Shown here: in pieces, positions 10,289 through 18,889 of the stretch | Position numbering within the stretch: position 1 is the first letter of the stretch | How the letters are laid out: each line of letters begins with the position of its first letter | Source of the DNA: Stutzerimonas kunmingensis | Lineage (GTDB): Bacteria; Pseudomonadota; Gammaproteobacteria; Pseudomonadales; Pseudomonadaceae | DNA length: 64,000 nucleotides | Direction of reading: 5' to 3' | Assembly (NCBI RefSeq): GCF_002929225.1 | Contig: NZ_PISM01000004.1 | Span: 248,001-312,000 of the forward strand | The notes under the pieces: generated by a model | What the model saw: only the letters and a program-made list of their open reading frames with translations | Databases searched by the model: none | What the model was told of the DNA's origin: nothing | Program-made: the position numbers and the translations under genes

Positions 10289-11296
10289 TCAGTCCTTGCG
10301 CCGCTTGAGCTGGTCCTTCAGTTGGGTCGGCAGCTGGCGGATGATCAGCATGTCGCGCGCCTCGTCGTACTCGACCTTCGAGCCCAGCAGATGCGACTCG
10401 AAGCTGATCGACAGCCCTTCGGCGCGCCCGGTGAAGCGCTGAAACTGGTTTAGCGTGCGTTTGTCGGCGGGAATTTCCGGCGACAGCCCGTAATCCTTGT
10501 TGCGGATGTGCTCGTAGAAGGCGCGCGGACGTTCCTCGTCGATCACCCCGGACAGCTCTTCGAGCGACATGGGTTCGCCGATCTTCGCCTGGCTACTGGC
10601 GTAGCCGACCAGCGCGCTGGTCTTCTCCCGTGCTTTTTCCTCGGGCAGGTCTTCGCTTTCGACGTAGTCGCTGAAGGCCTTGAGCAGCGTGCGGGTCTCG
10701 CCCGGGCCGTCGACGCCCTCCTGGCAGCCGATGAAGTCGCGGAAGTACTCGGACACCTTCTTGCCGTTCTTGCCCTTGATGAAGGAGATGTACTGCTTGG
10801 ACTGCTTGTTGTTCTGCCACTCGGAGATGTTGATCCGCGTCGCCAGGTGCAGCTGTCCGAGGTCGAGGTGCCGGGCTTCGGTCACGTCCAGCGAGTCGGT
10901 AACGGTGACGCCGTTGCTGTGGTGCAACAGGGCGATGGCCAGGTAATCGGTCATGCCCTGCTGGTAATGAGCGAACAGCACGTGGCCGCCGGTGGACAGA
11001 TTGGATTCCTCCATCAGCTTCTGCAGATGCTCGACTGCCTGGCGGCTGAATGCGGTGAAGTCCTGATTGCCTTCCATGTACTGCGCGAGCCAGCCGCTGA
11101 ACGGATAGGCGCCGGACTCCTCGTGAAAGAAGCCCCAGGCCTTGCCCTGCTTGGCGTTGTAGCTCTCATTGAGATCGGCCAGCAGGTTCTCGATAGCCTG
11201 GGAGTTGCCCAGCTCCGAGTCACGGGCGTGGAGCACGGCGGGGGTGCCGTCCGGCTTTTTCTCGATCAGATGGACGATGCAGTGGCGGATGGGCAT
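10289..11296 (-). CDS. yejK: Nucleoid-associated protein YejK (37-kDa family)
   Basis: A 335-residue protein beginning [14 protein letters not shown], matching the YejK/NdpA nucleoid-associated family over its full length. It contains the conserved FIGCQEG and [14 protein letters not shown] blocks. YejK binds DNA and interacts with topoisomerase IV in E. coli. ATG 11296 follows CGTGAGACC; earlier in-frame codons only add an unrelated tail. It is the first gene of a yejK-ppk2-DUF4344 minus-strand unit and is divergent from the UbiA-like gene, sharing a 163-bp promoter region. Confidence 0.93.
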   Translation of the reverse strand: MPIRHCIVHLIEKKPDGTPAVLHARDSELGNSQAIENLLADLNESYNAKQGKAWGFFHEESGAYPFSGWLAQYMEGNQDFTAFSRQAVEHLQKLMEESNLSTGGHVLFAHYQQGMTDYLAIALLHHSNGVTVTDSLDVTEARHLDLGQLHLATRINISEWQNNKQSKQYISFIKGKNGKKVSEYFRDFIGCQEGVDGPGETRTLLKAFSDYVESEDLPEEKAREKTSALVGYASSQAKIGEPMSLEELSGVIDEERPRAFYEHIRNKDYGLSPEIPADKRTLNQFQRFTGRAEGLSISFESHLLGSKVEYDEARDMLIIRQLPTQLKDQLKRRKD

Positions 11297-11459
11297 GGTG
11301 GTCTCACGGCTGGAATGCAACAGGTTGGGCAGTTTACCCGAGAGCGGGTAGTGCGTGCCTGCAGCCGAAGCTGCGGTCTGGCAGAGTCGATCTGTGTCAA
11401 GGACGTCTCGCGGCGTTGGGGTTAGCCTGCCGTACACAAGACGATAGCGGGAGGCGTAG

Positions 11460-12359
11460 ATGAGCGGAACCTTGGACTGGCTGGGTGTGGCGCGCGGTCG
11501 TTTCCTGCTGCTGACGCTGAGCTGCGTGGCGCTCGGGCTGGCCTTGGCAGCGCGCGGGAGCGCGGAAGCGATGTCCTACAGTGATGCACTGCTGGTGATG
11601 CTCGGCGCCCTGGCCGCCCATGTGGCAGTCAATGCGCTCAACGAATGGGGTGATTACCGCAGTGGGCTGGACCTGCAGACCCGCCGCACGGCATTCAGCG
11701 GTGGCAGCGGTACCTTGGTGACCCATCCGCATCTGCTGGGTCGCACATTGCTGCTCGGTCTCGGCAGCCTGCTGACCTGCGCGCTGATCGGCGTGTTGTT
11801 CCTGCTGCGCCAGCCGCCGCTGTTGCTCAGTCTGGCGCCGATCGGTCTGGCGGGACTGTTGCTGGTGCTGCTTTACACGCCTTGGCTGACCCGCCACCCC
11901 TGGCTGTGCCTGTTCGCGCCGGGCTTGGGCTTCGCGCTGATGGTGCTGGGTACGCGCATCGTTCTCGGCGGCGCGCCGGATCTCGGCGATCTGTGGTTGA
12001 TCCTGCCCCCTCTGCTGCTCTGCAACAACCTGCTTTTGCTCGGCCAGTTTCCGGACATTGATGCCGACCGCGCTGTCGGCCGGCGTACCCTGCCTATGCA
12101 TATCGGCTGTACCAACGCCGTGCGCGTGGCGTTTGCGCAGTGGCTGCTGGCCTACGGCGTACTCCTGGCTGTGCTGGCGCAGCCAGGTCTGGCCGGTGGC
12201 GCACTCGGCTTGTTGACCTTGCCGTTGGCCCTGCGAGCGGCATGGTTGCTGCGTCGCGAACCGCTGCAGGCGCAGCGCCTGCTGCCGGCATTGGGGCTGA
12301 ACGCTGCGGTCAGCGTGGCGACGCCGTTGTTGATGGCGGTAGGGTTGCTGGCGCTTTAG
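11460..12359 (+). CDS. UbiA-superfamily prenyltransferase, MenA-like
   Basis: A 299-residue integral membrane protein with eight or nine TM helices. The first Asp-rich prenyl-diphosphate motif is [11 protein letters not shown] (residues 61-71) and the second is [14 protein letters not shown]. Both are closer to the MenA (1,4-dihydroxy-2-naphthoate) form than to UbiA's NDxxDxxxD. Pseudomonads generally use ubiquinone rather than menaquinone, and no men or ubi genes are nearby, so the aromatic acceptor is unknown. The ATG at 11460 follows GGGAGG. It is divergent from yejK and about 100 bp upstream of an MFS gene. Confidence 0.85.
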   Translation: MSGTLDWLGVARGRFLLLTLSCVALGLALAARGSAEAMSYSDALLVMLGALAAHVAVNALNEWGDYRSGLDLQTRRTAFSGGSGTLVTHPHLLGRTLLLGLGSLLTCALIGVLFLLRQPPLLLSLAPIGLAGLLLVLLYTPWLTRHPWLCLFAPGLGFALMVLGTRIVLGGAPDLGDLWLILPPLLLCNNLLLLGQFPDIDADRAVGRRTLPMHIGCTNAVRVAFAQWLLAYGVLLAVLAQPGLAGGALGLLTLPLALRAAWLLRREPLQAQRLLPALGLNAAVSVATPLLMAVGLLAL

Positions 12360-12459
12360 CGTTCCGCGAGAGCGGAGGGCACCCGATCGGACACATGGGG
12401 TGACGAAAGAAAGGCTTAACTGAGTAAACTGGTCGCCTTTTCTTCGAGGAATGACCCCC

Positions 12460-13671
12460 ATGACCGCTGCATGGCGCAACTCTGCCTGGATTCTCGCTGG
12501 TGGCTCGCTGATCCTCGCGATTTCGCTAGGTGTGCGCCACGGCTTCGGTCTGTTCCTGCCGCCCATGAGTGCCGAGTTCGGCTGGGGTCGCGAGGTGTTC
12601 GCCTTCGCCATCGCGATACAGAACCTGATCTGGGGCCTGGTGCAGCCGGTGACTGGCGCGCTGGCCGATCGCTTCGGCGTGGCTCGTGCGGTGCTGATCG
12701 GCGGCATTCTCTACGCCGTTGGGCTGGCATTGATGGCAGTGTCCGATTCGCCGACGACCCTGACGCTGAGTGCCGGGCTGCTGATCGGACTGGGGCTGTC
12801 AGGCACCTCGTTCTCGGTGATCCTCGGCGCAGTCGGGCAGGCGGTTCCGCCGGAGAAGCGCAGCATGGCGATGGGCATCGCCAGCGCTGCGGGCTCCTTC
12901 GGCCAGTTCATCATGCTGCCCGGCAGCCTGGGGCTCATCGAGTGGCTGGGGTGGTCCTCGGCGCTTATGGCGCTCGGTTTACTGGTGGCGCTGATCGTGC
13001 CGCTCGCGGGGATGATGCGCAGCCCCGCGCGGCCTCCGGCGGCACCCGGAACTCAGCAGTCGCTGGGCGAGGCGCTGCGCGAAGCGGCCGGGCATTCCGG
13101 GTTCCGTCTGCTGGCGCTGGGCTTTTTCGTCTGCGGCTTTCAGGTGGTCTTCATCGGTCTGCACCTGCCGGCCTATCTGGTCGATAAGCATCTGCCGGCG
13201 CAGGTCGGTACCACGGTGCTGGCACTGGTCGGGCTGTTCAACGTCGTCGGCACCTACACTGCGGGCTGGCTGGGCAGCTGCTACTCCAAGCCAAAGCTGC
13301 TGGCCGGGTTGTATCTGATTCGCGGTGTGGTGATCAGTGTTTTCCTGCTGGCGCCGCTGAGTGTCTGGAGCGCGTACGCATTCGGCATCGCCATGGGCTT
13401 GCTGTGGCTGTCCACGGTGCCACTCACCAACGGTACGGTGGCGACCATGTTCGGCGTGCGCAACCTGTCGATGCTCGGCGGTATCGCCTTCCTTTTCCAT
13501 CAGCTGGGCTCGTTCTTTGGCGGCTGGCTGGGCGGCTGGCTGTACGACCGTACCGGCAGTTACGACCTGGTCTGGCAGATCGCGATCGCGCTGAGCCTGA
13601 TGGCGGCGGTACTCAACTGGCCGATTCGTGAGCAGCCGGTCGAGCGCCTGCGCGAGGCGCAGGTCAACTGA
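12460..13671 (+). CDS. MFS transporter (oxalate/formate-monocarboxylate-like)
   Basis: A 403-residue, 12-TM major facilitator. The loop 2-3 motif GALADRFGVARAVLIGG and the opening GVRHGFGLFLPPMSAEFGW place it near the OFA/monocarboxylate group; the substrate is not determinable. I take ATG 12460 because GAGGA ends 9 nt upstream, while the in-frame ATG at 12451 touches that ribosome site. The stop codon overlaps the start of the next small gene by one base (tgATG), implying coupled translation. Confidence 0.85.
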   Translation: MTAAWRNSAWILAGGSLILAISLGVRHGFGLFLPPMSAEFGWGREVFAFAIAIQNLIWGLVQPVTGALADRFGVARAVLIGGILYAVGLALMAVSDSPTTLTLSAGLLIGLGLSGTSFSVILGAVGQAVPPEKRSMAMGIASAAGSFGQFIMLPGSLGLIEWLGWSSALMALGLLVALIVPLAGMMRSPARPPAAPGTQQSLGEALREAAGHSGFRLLALGFFVCGFQVVFIGLHLPAYLVDKHLPAQVGTTVLALVGLFNVVGTYTAGWLGSCYSKPKLLAGLYLIRGVVISVFLLAPLSVWSAYAFGIAMGLLWLSTVPLTNGTVATMFGVRNLSMLGGIAFLFHQLGSFFGGWLGGWLYDRTGSYDLVWQIAIALSLMAAVLNWPIREQPVERLREAQVN

Positions 13672-13790
13672 TGCGGCCGCTCTGGCTGGGTGTGAGCGTC
13701 GCCCTCGTGCTGGGTCTGCTGATGCTGGCCTGGTGGGGCTGGCAGCGTGGCGGCCTGGCGCTGCTGCAGATGGGCCTGGGCACCTGCTGA
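13671..13790 (+). CDS. 39-residue single-pass membrane microprotein coupled to the MFS gene
   Basis: The ATG begins on the last base of the MFS stop codon. The 39 codons give MRPLWLGVSVALVLGLLMLA followed by WWGWQRGG and an LLQMGLGTC end. The first ~23 residues are one hydrophobic helix; a Trp-rich interface and an Arg follow, and the last residue is Cys. It has no independent ribosome site, so termination-reinitiation is likely. A role as an accessory to the transporter is inference from position and topology. Confidence 0.6.
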   Translation: MRPLWLGVSVALVLGLLMLAWWGWQRGGLALLQMGLGTC

Positions 13791-14135
13791 TTCCAGCTGG
13801 CCTGCGATCTCGTAATTCCTTCTTTTCCGCGTGGCCGGTTTATCCGGTCGCGCCGAAGCTGTCATGCCCGCAATACCGATCTCATGGCCTCGCTCTGCAG
13901 TTCGAAAGCGGCGACGAACGTGACGGAATCAATTCGGTATTCATCGCTCCAAAGCGAAGCGGCGTAGAAGACGTTAAGAACAAATCGCCGGTTCTTAGCA
14001 GCAACCTATCGGCTTTTGTGCGTACGCCCGCGATCGAGTGGCAGCCTGGAAATCCCGTTCTAAGCTCGGCTGTCGCATAACCGTCATCAACAGTTGGTAA
14101 ATACCTGCGGCACGCAGTCAATGGAGCAACAAGCA
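13791..14135 (+). other. Intergenic region before the 63-residue gene
   Basis: No convincing coding sequence. A dyad TAAGAAC (13975-13981) / GTTCTTA (13991-13997) with a 9-bp spacer could be an operator or a weak RNA hairpin. The region probably carries the promoter of the small gene at 14136; I cannot assign -35 and -10 boxes with confidence. Confidence 0.4.
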
Positions 14136-14327
14136 ATGTCCACCCTTACCGAACTCGCCCAACAAATCGCCAAGCTCTATCCGTTGAAGGACAAGCGTGT
14201 AGGCAAGCGTTATCGCGTGGTAGGCGAGCTGGCCGGGATGACCGAACTGGAAGAGATCAACGGTGAACCGCGCTATATCCAGACTATGGCGCTGAAGAAC
14301 AAGCAGCTCTGGGACGTGGCGGTCTAA
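14136..14327 (+). CDS. 63-residue hypothetical protein
   Basis: A small, charged, probably cytosolic protein (MSTLTELAQQIAKLYPLKDK...). It has a basic DKRVGKRYRVVGE centre and ends in ALKNKQLWDVAV. ATG 14136 is chosen because GGAG lies nine bases upstream; an in-frame ATG at 14121 overlaps that site. Codon use is ordinary for the region and the frame is intact, so it looks real. No TM segment or signal peptide is visible. I do not recognise the family. It converges on rlmF with a 27-bp gap. Confidence 0.65.
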   Translation: MSTLTELAQQIAKLYPLKDKRVGKRYRVVGELAGMTELEEINGEPRYIQTMALKNKQLWDVAV

Positions 14328-14354
14328 ACCTTTCCGTTGACGCCTGCCTGAATT

Positions 14355-15350
14355 TCACCCTTTCGCCCAGCGCTCGGCGCGCCAACTCGCCTGCTCGGTT
14401 TGACTCAGGAAGGTCCAGGCGACGAAGCGGCTCTTCTTCTGCCCCTGAGCCATGTCCAGCGTGTGCATCTGGCGGGCACCGAGGCGTTTCAGCCGCGCCT
14501 CCAGCGGCGCCACGTTGGCGCCCTTCGATACCAGCGTACTGAACCAGTAGACCTGTCCGGCGAACGCGACGCTTTCCTCCGCCATGCGCGCGACAAAGGC
14601 CGCTTCGCCACCTTCGCACCAGAGCTCCGCCGCCTGACCGCCGAAATTGAGCGCGGGTAGTTTGCGGCTCGGGTCGAGCTTGCCGAGGTTACGCCACTTG
14701 CGCTGGCTGCCACTGCTGGCTTCGGCCTGTGACGCATGGAAGGGCGGATTGCACAACGTCAGGTCGAAGCGATCCTCCGGCAACACCATGCCCTTGAAGA
14801 CGTGCTTCGGCGCCGCCTGCTGTCTCAGCTCGATGGCCTTGGCGAGGCCATTGGCCGAGACGATGGTGCGTGCCGAGGCCAGAGCGGTGGTGTCGATATC
14901 ACTGCCGGTGAAGTGCCAGCCATACTCCCGATGGCCGATCAGCGGGTAGATGCAGTTGGCCCCGGTACCGATGTCCAGTGCGTGAATGGCGGTGCCGCGG
15001 GGAATGGCGCAGGCATCGTTCTGCCCGAGCAGATCGGCCAGTCCATGCAGATAATCGGCGCGCCCTGGCACCGGCGGGCACAGGTAGCCTGGCGGAATGT
15101 CCCAGTGCTGGATTCCATAGAACTGCCTGAGCAGCGCGCGATTGAACACCCGCACCGCATCCGGGTTGGCGAAGTCGATGCTTTGCTTGCCGTAGGGATT
15201 GAGGATTACGTACTCGACCAGCTCCGGGCAGCCAGCAATCAGCGCCGGGAAGTCGTAGCGGCCGGTATGGCGGTTGCGTGGATGCAGTACGGCCTTGCCG
15301 GTTTCGGCACGGCCGGGCTGCGGAGTCGAGGACGGGGATCTGCGCGGCAT
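14355..15350 (-). CDS. rlmF: 23S rRNA (adenine-1618-N6)-methyltransferase RlmF
   Basis: A 331-residue SAM-dependent methyltransferase. [15 protein letters not shown] is the family N-terminal signature, [14 protein letters not shown] is the SAM-binding motif I, and the catalytic N6-adenine motif NPPF begins at N201. It methylates A1618 of 23S rRNA. The start is ATG 15350; a TTG at 15395 would add 15 residues but has no ribosome site. No operon partner is visible: the upstream neighbour is a minus-strand MFS gene about 70 bp away. Confidence 0.92.
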   Translation of the reverse strand: MPRRSPSSTPQPGRAETGKAVLHPRNRHTGRYDFPALIAGCPELVEYVILNPYGKQSIDFANPDAVRVFNRALLRQFYGIQHWDIPPGYLCPPVPGRADYLHGLADLLGQNDACAIPRGTAIHALDIGTGANCIYPLIGHREYGWHFTGSDIDTTALASARTIVSANGLAKAIELRQQAAPKHVFKGMVLPEDRFDLTLCNPPFHASQAEASSGSQRKWRNLGKLDPSRKLPALNFGGQAAELWCEGGEAAFVARMAEESVAFAGQVYWFSTLVSKGANVAPLEARLKRLGARQMHTLDMAQGQKKSRFVAWTFLSQTEQASWRAERWAKG

Positions 15351-15421
15351 CTGATCAGCGGGAGGTTGGCGGCTGGGGCGCGCATTGTCCCACAACCGCT
15401 GCCCGCGGATAGGTCTCGTTG

Positions 15422-16591
15422 CTAACGGCGGCGCGGCACCATCAGCATCCAGAACAACCCCCAGAGCAGCGCCCCCGCGCCGAGCCAGAAGGCGCTGTGC
15501 AGGCTGCCGCCCATCCCCATCCAGATACTGGTCAGCCAGGGTGCGGCGAGCTGGGTCAGGCCGTAGAGTGCGATCAGCGCCGCCGACAGCCGCGGTCCCT
15601 GGTGTGGATGCAGTGTCCGCGCCAGACGCTGGGTCAGCAGCACGGTGCCGAGAAAGGTGCCGCCGACCAGTACCGCACAGAGCAGGATGCCGACCGCGCC
15701 GGGCAGCAGCAGCGCGGCCAGTACGCCGAGCAGTTGGGTGAGGTAGCTCAGGCGCAAGGCGATGTCGTCACCCATGCGCACGCCGAGACGATTCCACAGC
15801 CAGGGCGCCGGCAGCGTCGCCAACGCCACCACCAGCCAGCTGCCACCGATGAGGAAGTCACCGGGCTCCACCTGCAGACGCGCGACCATCGGCAGGAAAG
15901 TCATCGGCAGGATGTAGCCCATGCCGGCGCCGGCGTAGGAAAGAAACAGCGGTGTGCTGGAGCGATCGAGCAGTTTGCCACTGGGTGGCTCCTCCGCAGA
16001 ATGGGCCTTTTCCTCGTCAGGCATGTCCAGCCGCGACAGCTGCCGCCAGCCCCACCAGGCCAGCGGTATCGAAAGCAACGCCGCCGGCCACCAACGCTCG
16101 GCTCCCAGCAGGTACCCGTCGCTCAGGCTCACCAGCAAACTGGAGAGAATCAGCCCGACGCAGACACCGAGATAGACAAGGCCACTGGAGGAAACGCGCT
16201 GCTGTCGCGCCAGCCATTCGAGGATCAGCGAGGGCGCCTGGACGAACACCAGGCCGTTGCTGATGCCGTTGGCAAGGCGCAAGGTAGCCAGCGCATCGGC
16301 GGACTCGGCCTGGGTCTGCAGCAGGCTGCTCAATACGTGCAGCCCTAGCGCCCAGGGCAGCGTACGGCGGATCTGCGCGACGCGATGCCAGCGCACCGCG
16401 AGCAGGGCGCCGATCAGATAGCCCAGGTAGTTCCAGCTGGCGATGCTTGCGCCTTCCTGCACGGTCAGCAGGCCGTCCTCCACCAGCCAGGGCAGCAGCG
16501 GGGTATAGACGAAGCGGCCAAGGCCATGGACGACCAACAAGAGAACGGCACCGGCCAGCAGGACCGGAAACAGGGCGACACGCTGAGGCAT
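15422..16591 (-). CDS. YbfB/YjiJ-family MFS transporter
   Basis: A 389-residue, 12-TM transporter beginning with [19 protein letters not shown], the GxGRFxYTPLLP signature of the YbfB/YjiJ branch (MFS_4). A hydrophilic loop with [15 protein letters not shown] separates the two six-helix halves near residues 190-210. The substrate is unknown in this branch. ATG 16591 lies just inside a short AT-richer promoter region. It is transcribed in the same direction as rlmF but with its own spacing, so co-transcription is possible and not shown. Confidence 0.82.
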   Translation of the reverse strand: MPQRVALFPVLLAGAVLLLVVHGLGRFVYTPLLPWLVEDGLLTVQEGASIASWNYLGYLIGALLAVRWHRVAQIRRTLPWALGLHVLSSLLQTQAESADALATLRLANGISNGLVFVQAPSLILEWLARQQRVSSSGLVYLGVCVGLILSSLLVSLSDGYLLGAERWWPAALLSIPLAWWGWRQLSRLDMPDEEKAHSAEEPPSGKLLDRSSTPLFLSYAGAGMGYILPMTFLPMVARLQVEPGDFLIGGSWLVVALATLPAPWLWNRLGVRMGDDIALRLSYLTQLLGVLAALLLPGAVGILLCAVLVGGTFLGTVLLTQRLARTLHPHQGPRLSAALIALYGLTQLAAPWLTSIWMGMGGSLHSAFWLGAGALLWGLFWMLMVPRRR

Positions 16592-16701
16592 GGAATCTGT
16601 TCTTCTTAGAATGAGAGCTGGAGCTTAACGGCTGGCCCTTTCAGCCGCCATGCCACTTTTCGCTGGCTACCCGTCGGTGGGTGTCCCGAGGCAGCCGGCA
16701 T

Positions 16702-18528
16702 TCATAGCGGAAACAGCAGCGGCACGAGCAGCACCGAGACGATCATGACCAGCGCGGTAAAGGGCACGCCAACTCGGACAAAGTCGGCGAAGCGGTATTG
16801 CCCGGGACCGAGCACCAGGGTGTTCACCGGCGAGGAAATCGGCGTCATGAACGCGGCGGAGGCCGCCAGCGCGACGATCATGGCGAACGGGTAGGGCGAG
16901 GCGCCCAGCTGCTCGGCGGTGGACAGCGCAACGGGTGCCATCAGCACAGCCGTCGCTGTGTTGGAGATGAACAGCCCGATCACGGCGGTCAGCAGAAACA
17001 GGCTGGCGAGCAGGGCATGCGGTCCGGCGTCGCCGAGCAGGCCGACCAGCCCCGATGTCGCCAGGGCGATGCCGCCGGTTTTCTGCAACGCCAGGGCGAA
17101 CGGCAACATGCCGACGATCAGTACCAGGCTTTGCCAGTGAATCGCCTTGTAGGCGCTCTCCATGTCGATGCAGCGGAACAGGCCCATGACCAGGCAGCCA
17201 ATCAGCGCCGCCAGCACGTTGGGCACCAGGCCGCTGACCATCAATGTCACCATCACCGCCAGCCCGAGCAGCGCGAACGGTGCCTGGTTGGCCGCGGGCG
17301 CCACATCGTCCACCTCGGCCGGCAGGCTCAGCACGAGGAAGTCGCGGCTCATACCCTGCAGACGGTGAATGTGCTTCCAGCTGCCGGCCACCAGCAGCGT
17401 ATCGGCTGGCTTGAGCTTTTCATCCACCAGCAGCCCCTGCAGGGCTTGGCGATTGCGGCGCAGACCGACCACGTTGAGCTTGTGCCGGCTGCGAAAACCC
17501 AGTTGCTGGATGGTCTTGCCCGGTAGGCGCGATTCCGGTGGCAGCGCCACTTCCGCCAGCCCCAGCTCGCGACCGTGCACCGAATAGTAGGAGGTGCTGA
17601 GTTGCAGGGGTTCGAGGCCCAGCTCCTGATAGGCGCCGAGCAGGCCGATGGCCGGGCTGGCCAGATCGACCAGCAGCACATCGCCGACGAACAGTTCGGT
17701 ATTGCCCGTCGCGATCAGCAGAAGGTTGCGAAAGCGGTCATGGCGTTCCACGGCGATCACGTTGATGCCGTACTGGGTTCGCAGCTTCAGCTCGTCCAGC
17801 GCCTGGTTGGCGAGAATCGATCCCGGCATCACCCGCAGTCGCCGCTCGCGTTCTTCCAGTCGATACTCCCGCGCCAGATCCGCCAGCGTATGGCGATGTT
17901 CTGTCGTTTCGCTGCGCTTGTCGCTGCCCAGCCAGCGGCGCGCCAGCAGCATATAGCCGACGCCGAGCAGCAGAATCGCCAGGCCGATGGGGGTGAAATC
18001 GAAGAAGGAGAAGCCGTCGAGCCCGGCGCGGCGCAGTTCGCTGTTGATCACCAGGTTCGGCGGCGTCGCCACCAGCGTCAGCATGCCGCTGATCAGGCCG
18101 GCGAACGCCAGCGGCATCATCAGCCGCCGTGGCGAGACCTTCATGCGATTGGCGATGCCGAGCACCACGGGAATGAAGATCGCCACCACGCCGGTCGAAC
18201 TCATCACCGAGCCGAGCGCCGCGACGGCCAGCATCAGCAGAATCAGCAAGCGGGTCTCGCTGCTGCCGGCGGTACGCATCAGCCAGTCGCCCAGGCGATA
18301 GGCGATGCCGGTGCGCACCAGGCCGTCGCCGATGACGAACAGGGTGGCGATCAGCACCACGCTCGGATCGCTGAAACCGGCCAGTGCCTCCTGCACGCTG
18401 AGCACACCAGTGAGCGGCAGCGCGACCATGGCCAGTACCGCCACCACGTCCATGCGTGGCTTGTTCAGCGCGAACAGGCCGATGCAACCGGTGAGCAGGC
18501 CGAGAACCAGCAGCAGGTCGCCACTCAT
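16702..18528 (-). CDS. SLC13-family permease with central RCK_C/TrkA-C domains
   Basis: A 608-residue membrane protein. An N-terminal set of TM helices (to ~195) carries ATPPNLVIN, a DASS-type substrate-loop motif. Residues ~205-380 are soluble and hold two TrkA-C/RCK_C repeats (RVMPGSILANQALDEL and SRLPGKTIQQLGFR starts). A second TM bundle ends with TPISSPVNTLVLGPGQYRFAD. Family members move dicarboxylates, sulphate or other anions with Na+ or H+; the regulatory RCK_C domains bind small ligands. The substrate here is unknown. It begins 6 bp after the small winged-helix gene and is downstream of nhaD. Confidence 0.85.
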   Translation of the reverse strand: MSGDLLLVLGLLTGCIGLFALNKPRMDVVAVLAMVALPLTGVLSVQEALAGFSDPSVVLIATLFVIGDGLVRTGIAYRLGDWLMRTAGSSETRLLILLMLAVAALGSVMSSTGVVAIFIPVVLGIANRMKVSPRRLMMPLAFAGLISGMLTLVATPPNLVINSELRRAGLDGFSFFDFTPIGLAILLLGVGYMLLARRWLGSDKRSETTEHRHTLADLAREYRLEERERRLRVMPGSILANQALDELKLRTQYGINVIAVERHDRFRNLLLIATGNTELFVGDVLLVDLASPAIGLLGAYQELGLEPLQLSTSYYSVHGRELGLAEVALPPESRLPGKTIQQLGFRSRHKLNVVGLRRNRQALQGLLVDEKLKPADTLLVAGSWKHIHRLQGMSRDFLVLSLPAEVDDVAPAANQAPFALLGLAVMVTLMVSGLVPNVLAALIGCLVMGLFRCIDMESAYKAIHWQSLVLIVGMLPFALALQKTGGIALATSGLVGLLGDAGPHALLASLFLLTAVIGLFISNTATAVLMAPVALSTAEQLGASPYPFAMIVALAASAAFMTPISSPVNTLVLGPGQYRFADFVRVGVPFTALVMIVSVLLVPLLFPL

Positions 18529-18534
18529 GGTCGA

Positions 18535-18831
18535 TCAGGGATATTCGAGAATGGATTTGATACGCGGCAGGTTGCGCTCGATCCAGCCCTTGTCGATGGC
18601 ACCCCAGTCGCGGATGGCGTAGTGGCCGGCATTGTGGCGTTCGCCGTCGTCCTGCTCGAAGCTGCAGTCGATGTCCAGCTCCGCGAGCGCGGCAAGGGTG
18701 TCCTGGGCGGTGCGCCGCGGCATGCCGGTCGCGGCCATCAGTGCAGGGACACTGCAGGCGGTGCCGCTGTCGATCAGCCAGGCGACGTAGAGTCGGCGAT
18801 AGAAACTGGTTTTGGTCTTGCTGACGGTCAT
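18535..18831 (-). CDS. Small winged helix-turn-helix protein
   Basis: A 98-residue protein. Residues ~10-65 read as a winged-helix DNA-binding domain: AWLIDSGTACSVPALMAATG, then MPRRTAQDTLAALAELDI as recognition helix and a turn into the wing, ending in HYAIRDWGAID. There is no ligand-binding domain. It sits between nhaD and the SLC13 permease gene, 58 bp and 6 bp away, and may regulate this ion-transport cluster; that is inference. The ribosome site is weak. Confidence 0.75.
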   Translation of the reverse strand: MTVSKTKTSFYRRLYVAWLIDSGTACSVPALMAATGMPRRTAQDTLAALAELDIDCSFEQDDGERHNAGHYAIRDWGAIDKGWIERNLPRIKSILEYP

Positions 18832-18839
18832 GGAAGGTC

Positions 18840-18878
18840 CCTGGCCAGGTCGTCTGTGGGGGCAGCGACCTGGCCAGG
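18840..18878 (-). other. Perfect 13-bp intercistronic hairpin between nhaD and the winged-helix gene
   Basis: CCTGGCCAGGTCG (18840-18852) pairs perfectly with CGACCTGGCCAGG (18866-18878) around a 13-nt loop. Each arm contains the 10-bp palindrome CCTGGCCAGG. There is no T-tract. It could be an mRNA processing/stability element, a factor-dependent terminator, or a protein-binding site at the palindromes. Confidence 0.6.
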
Positions 18879-18889
18879 CTCGCTGCGGT

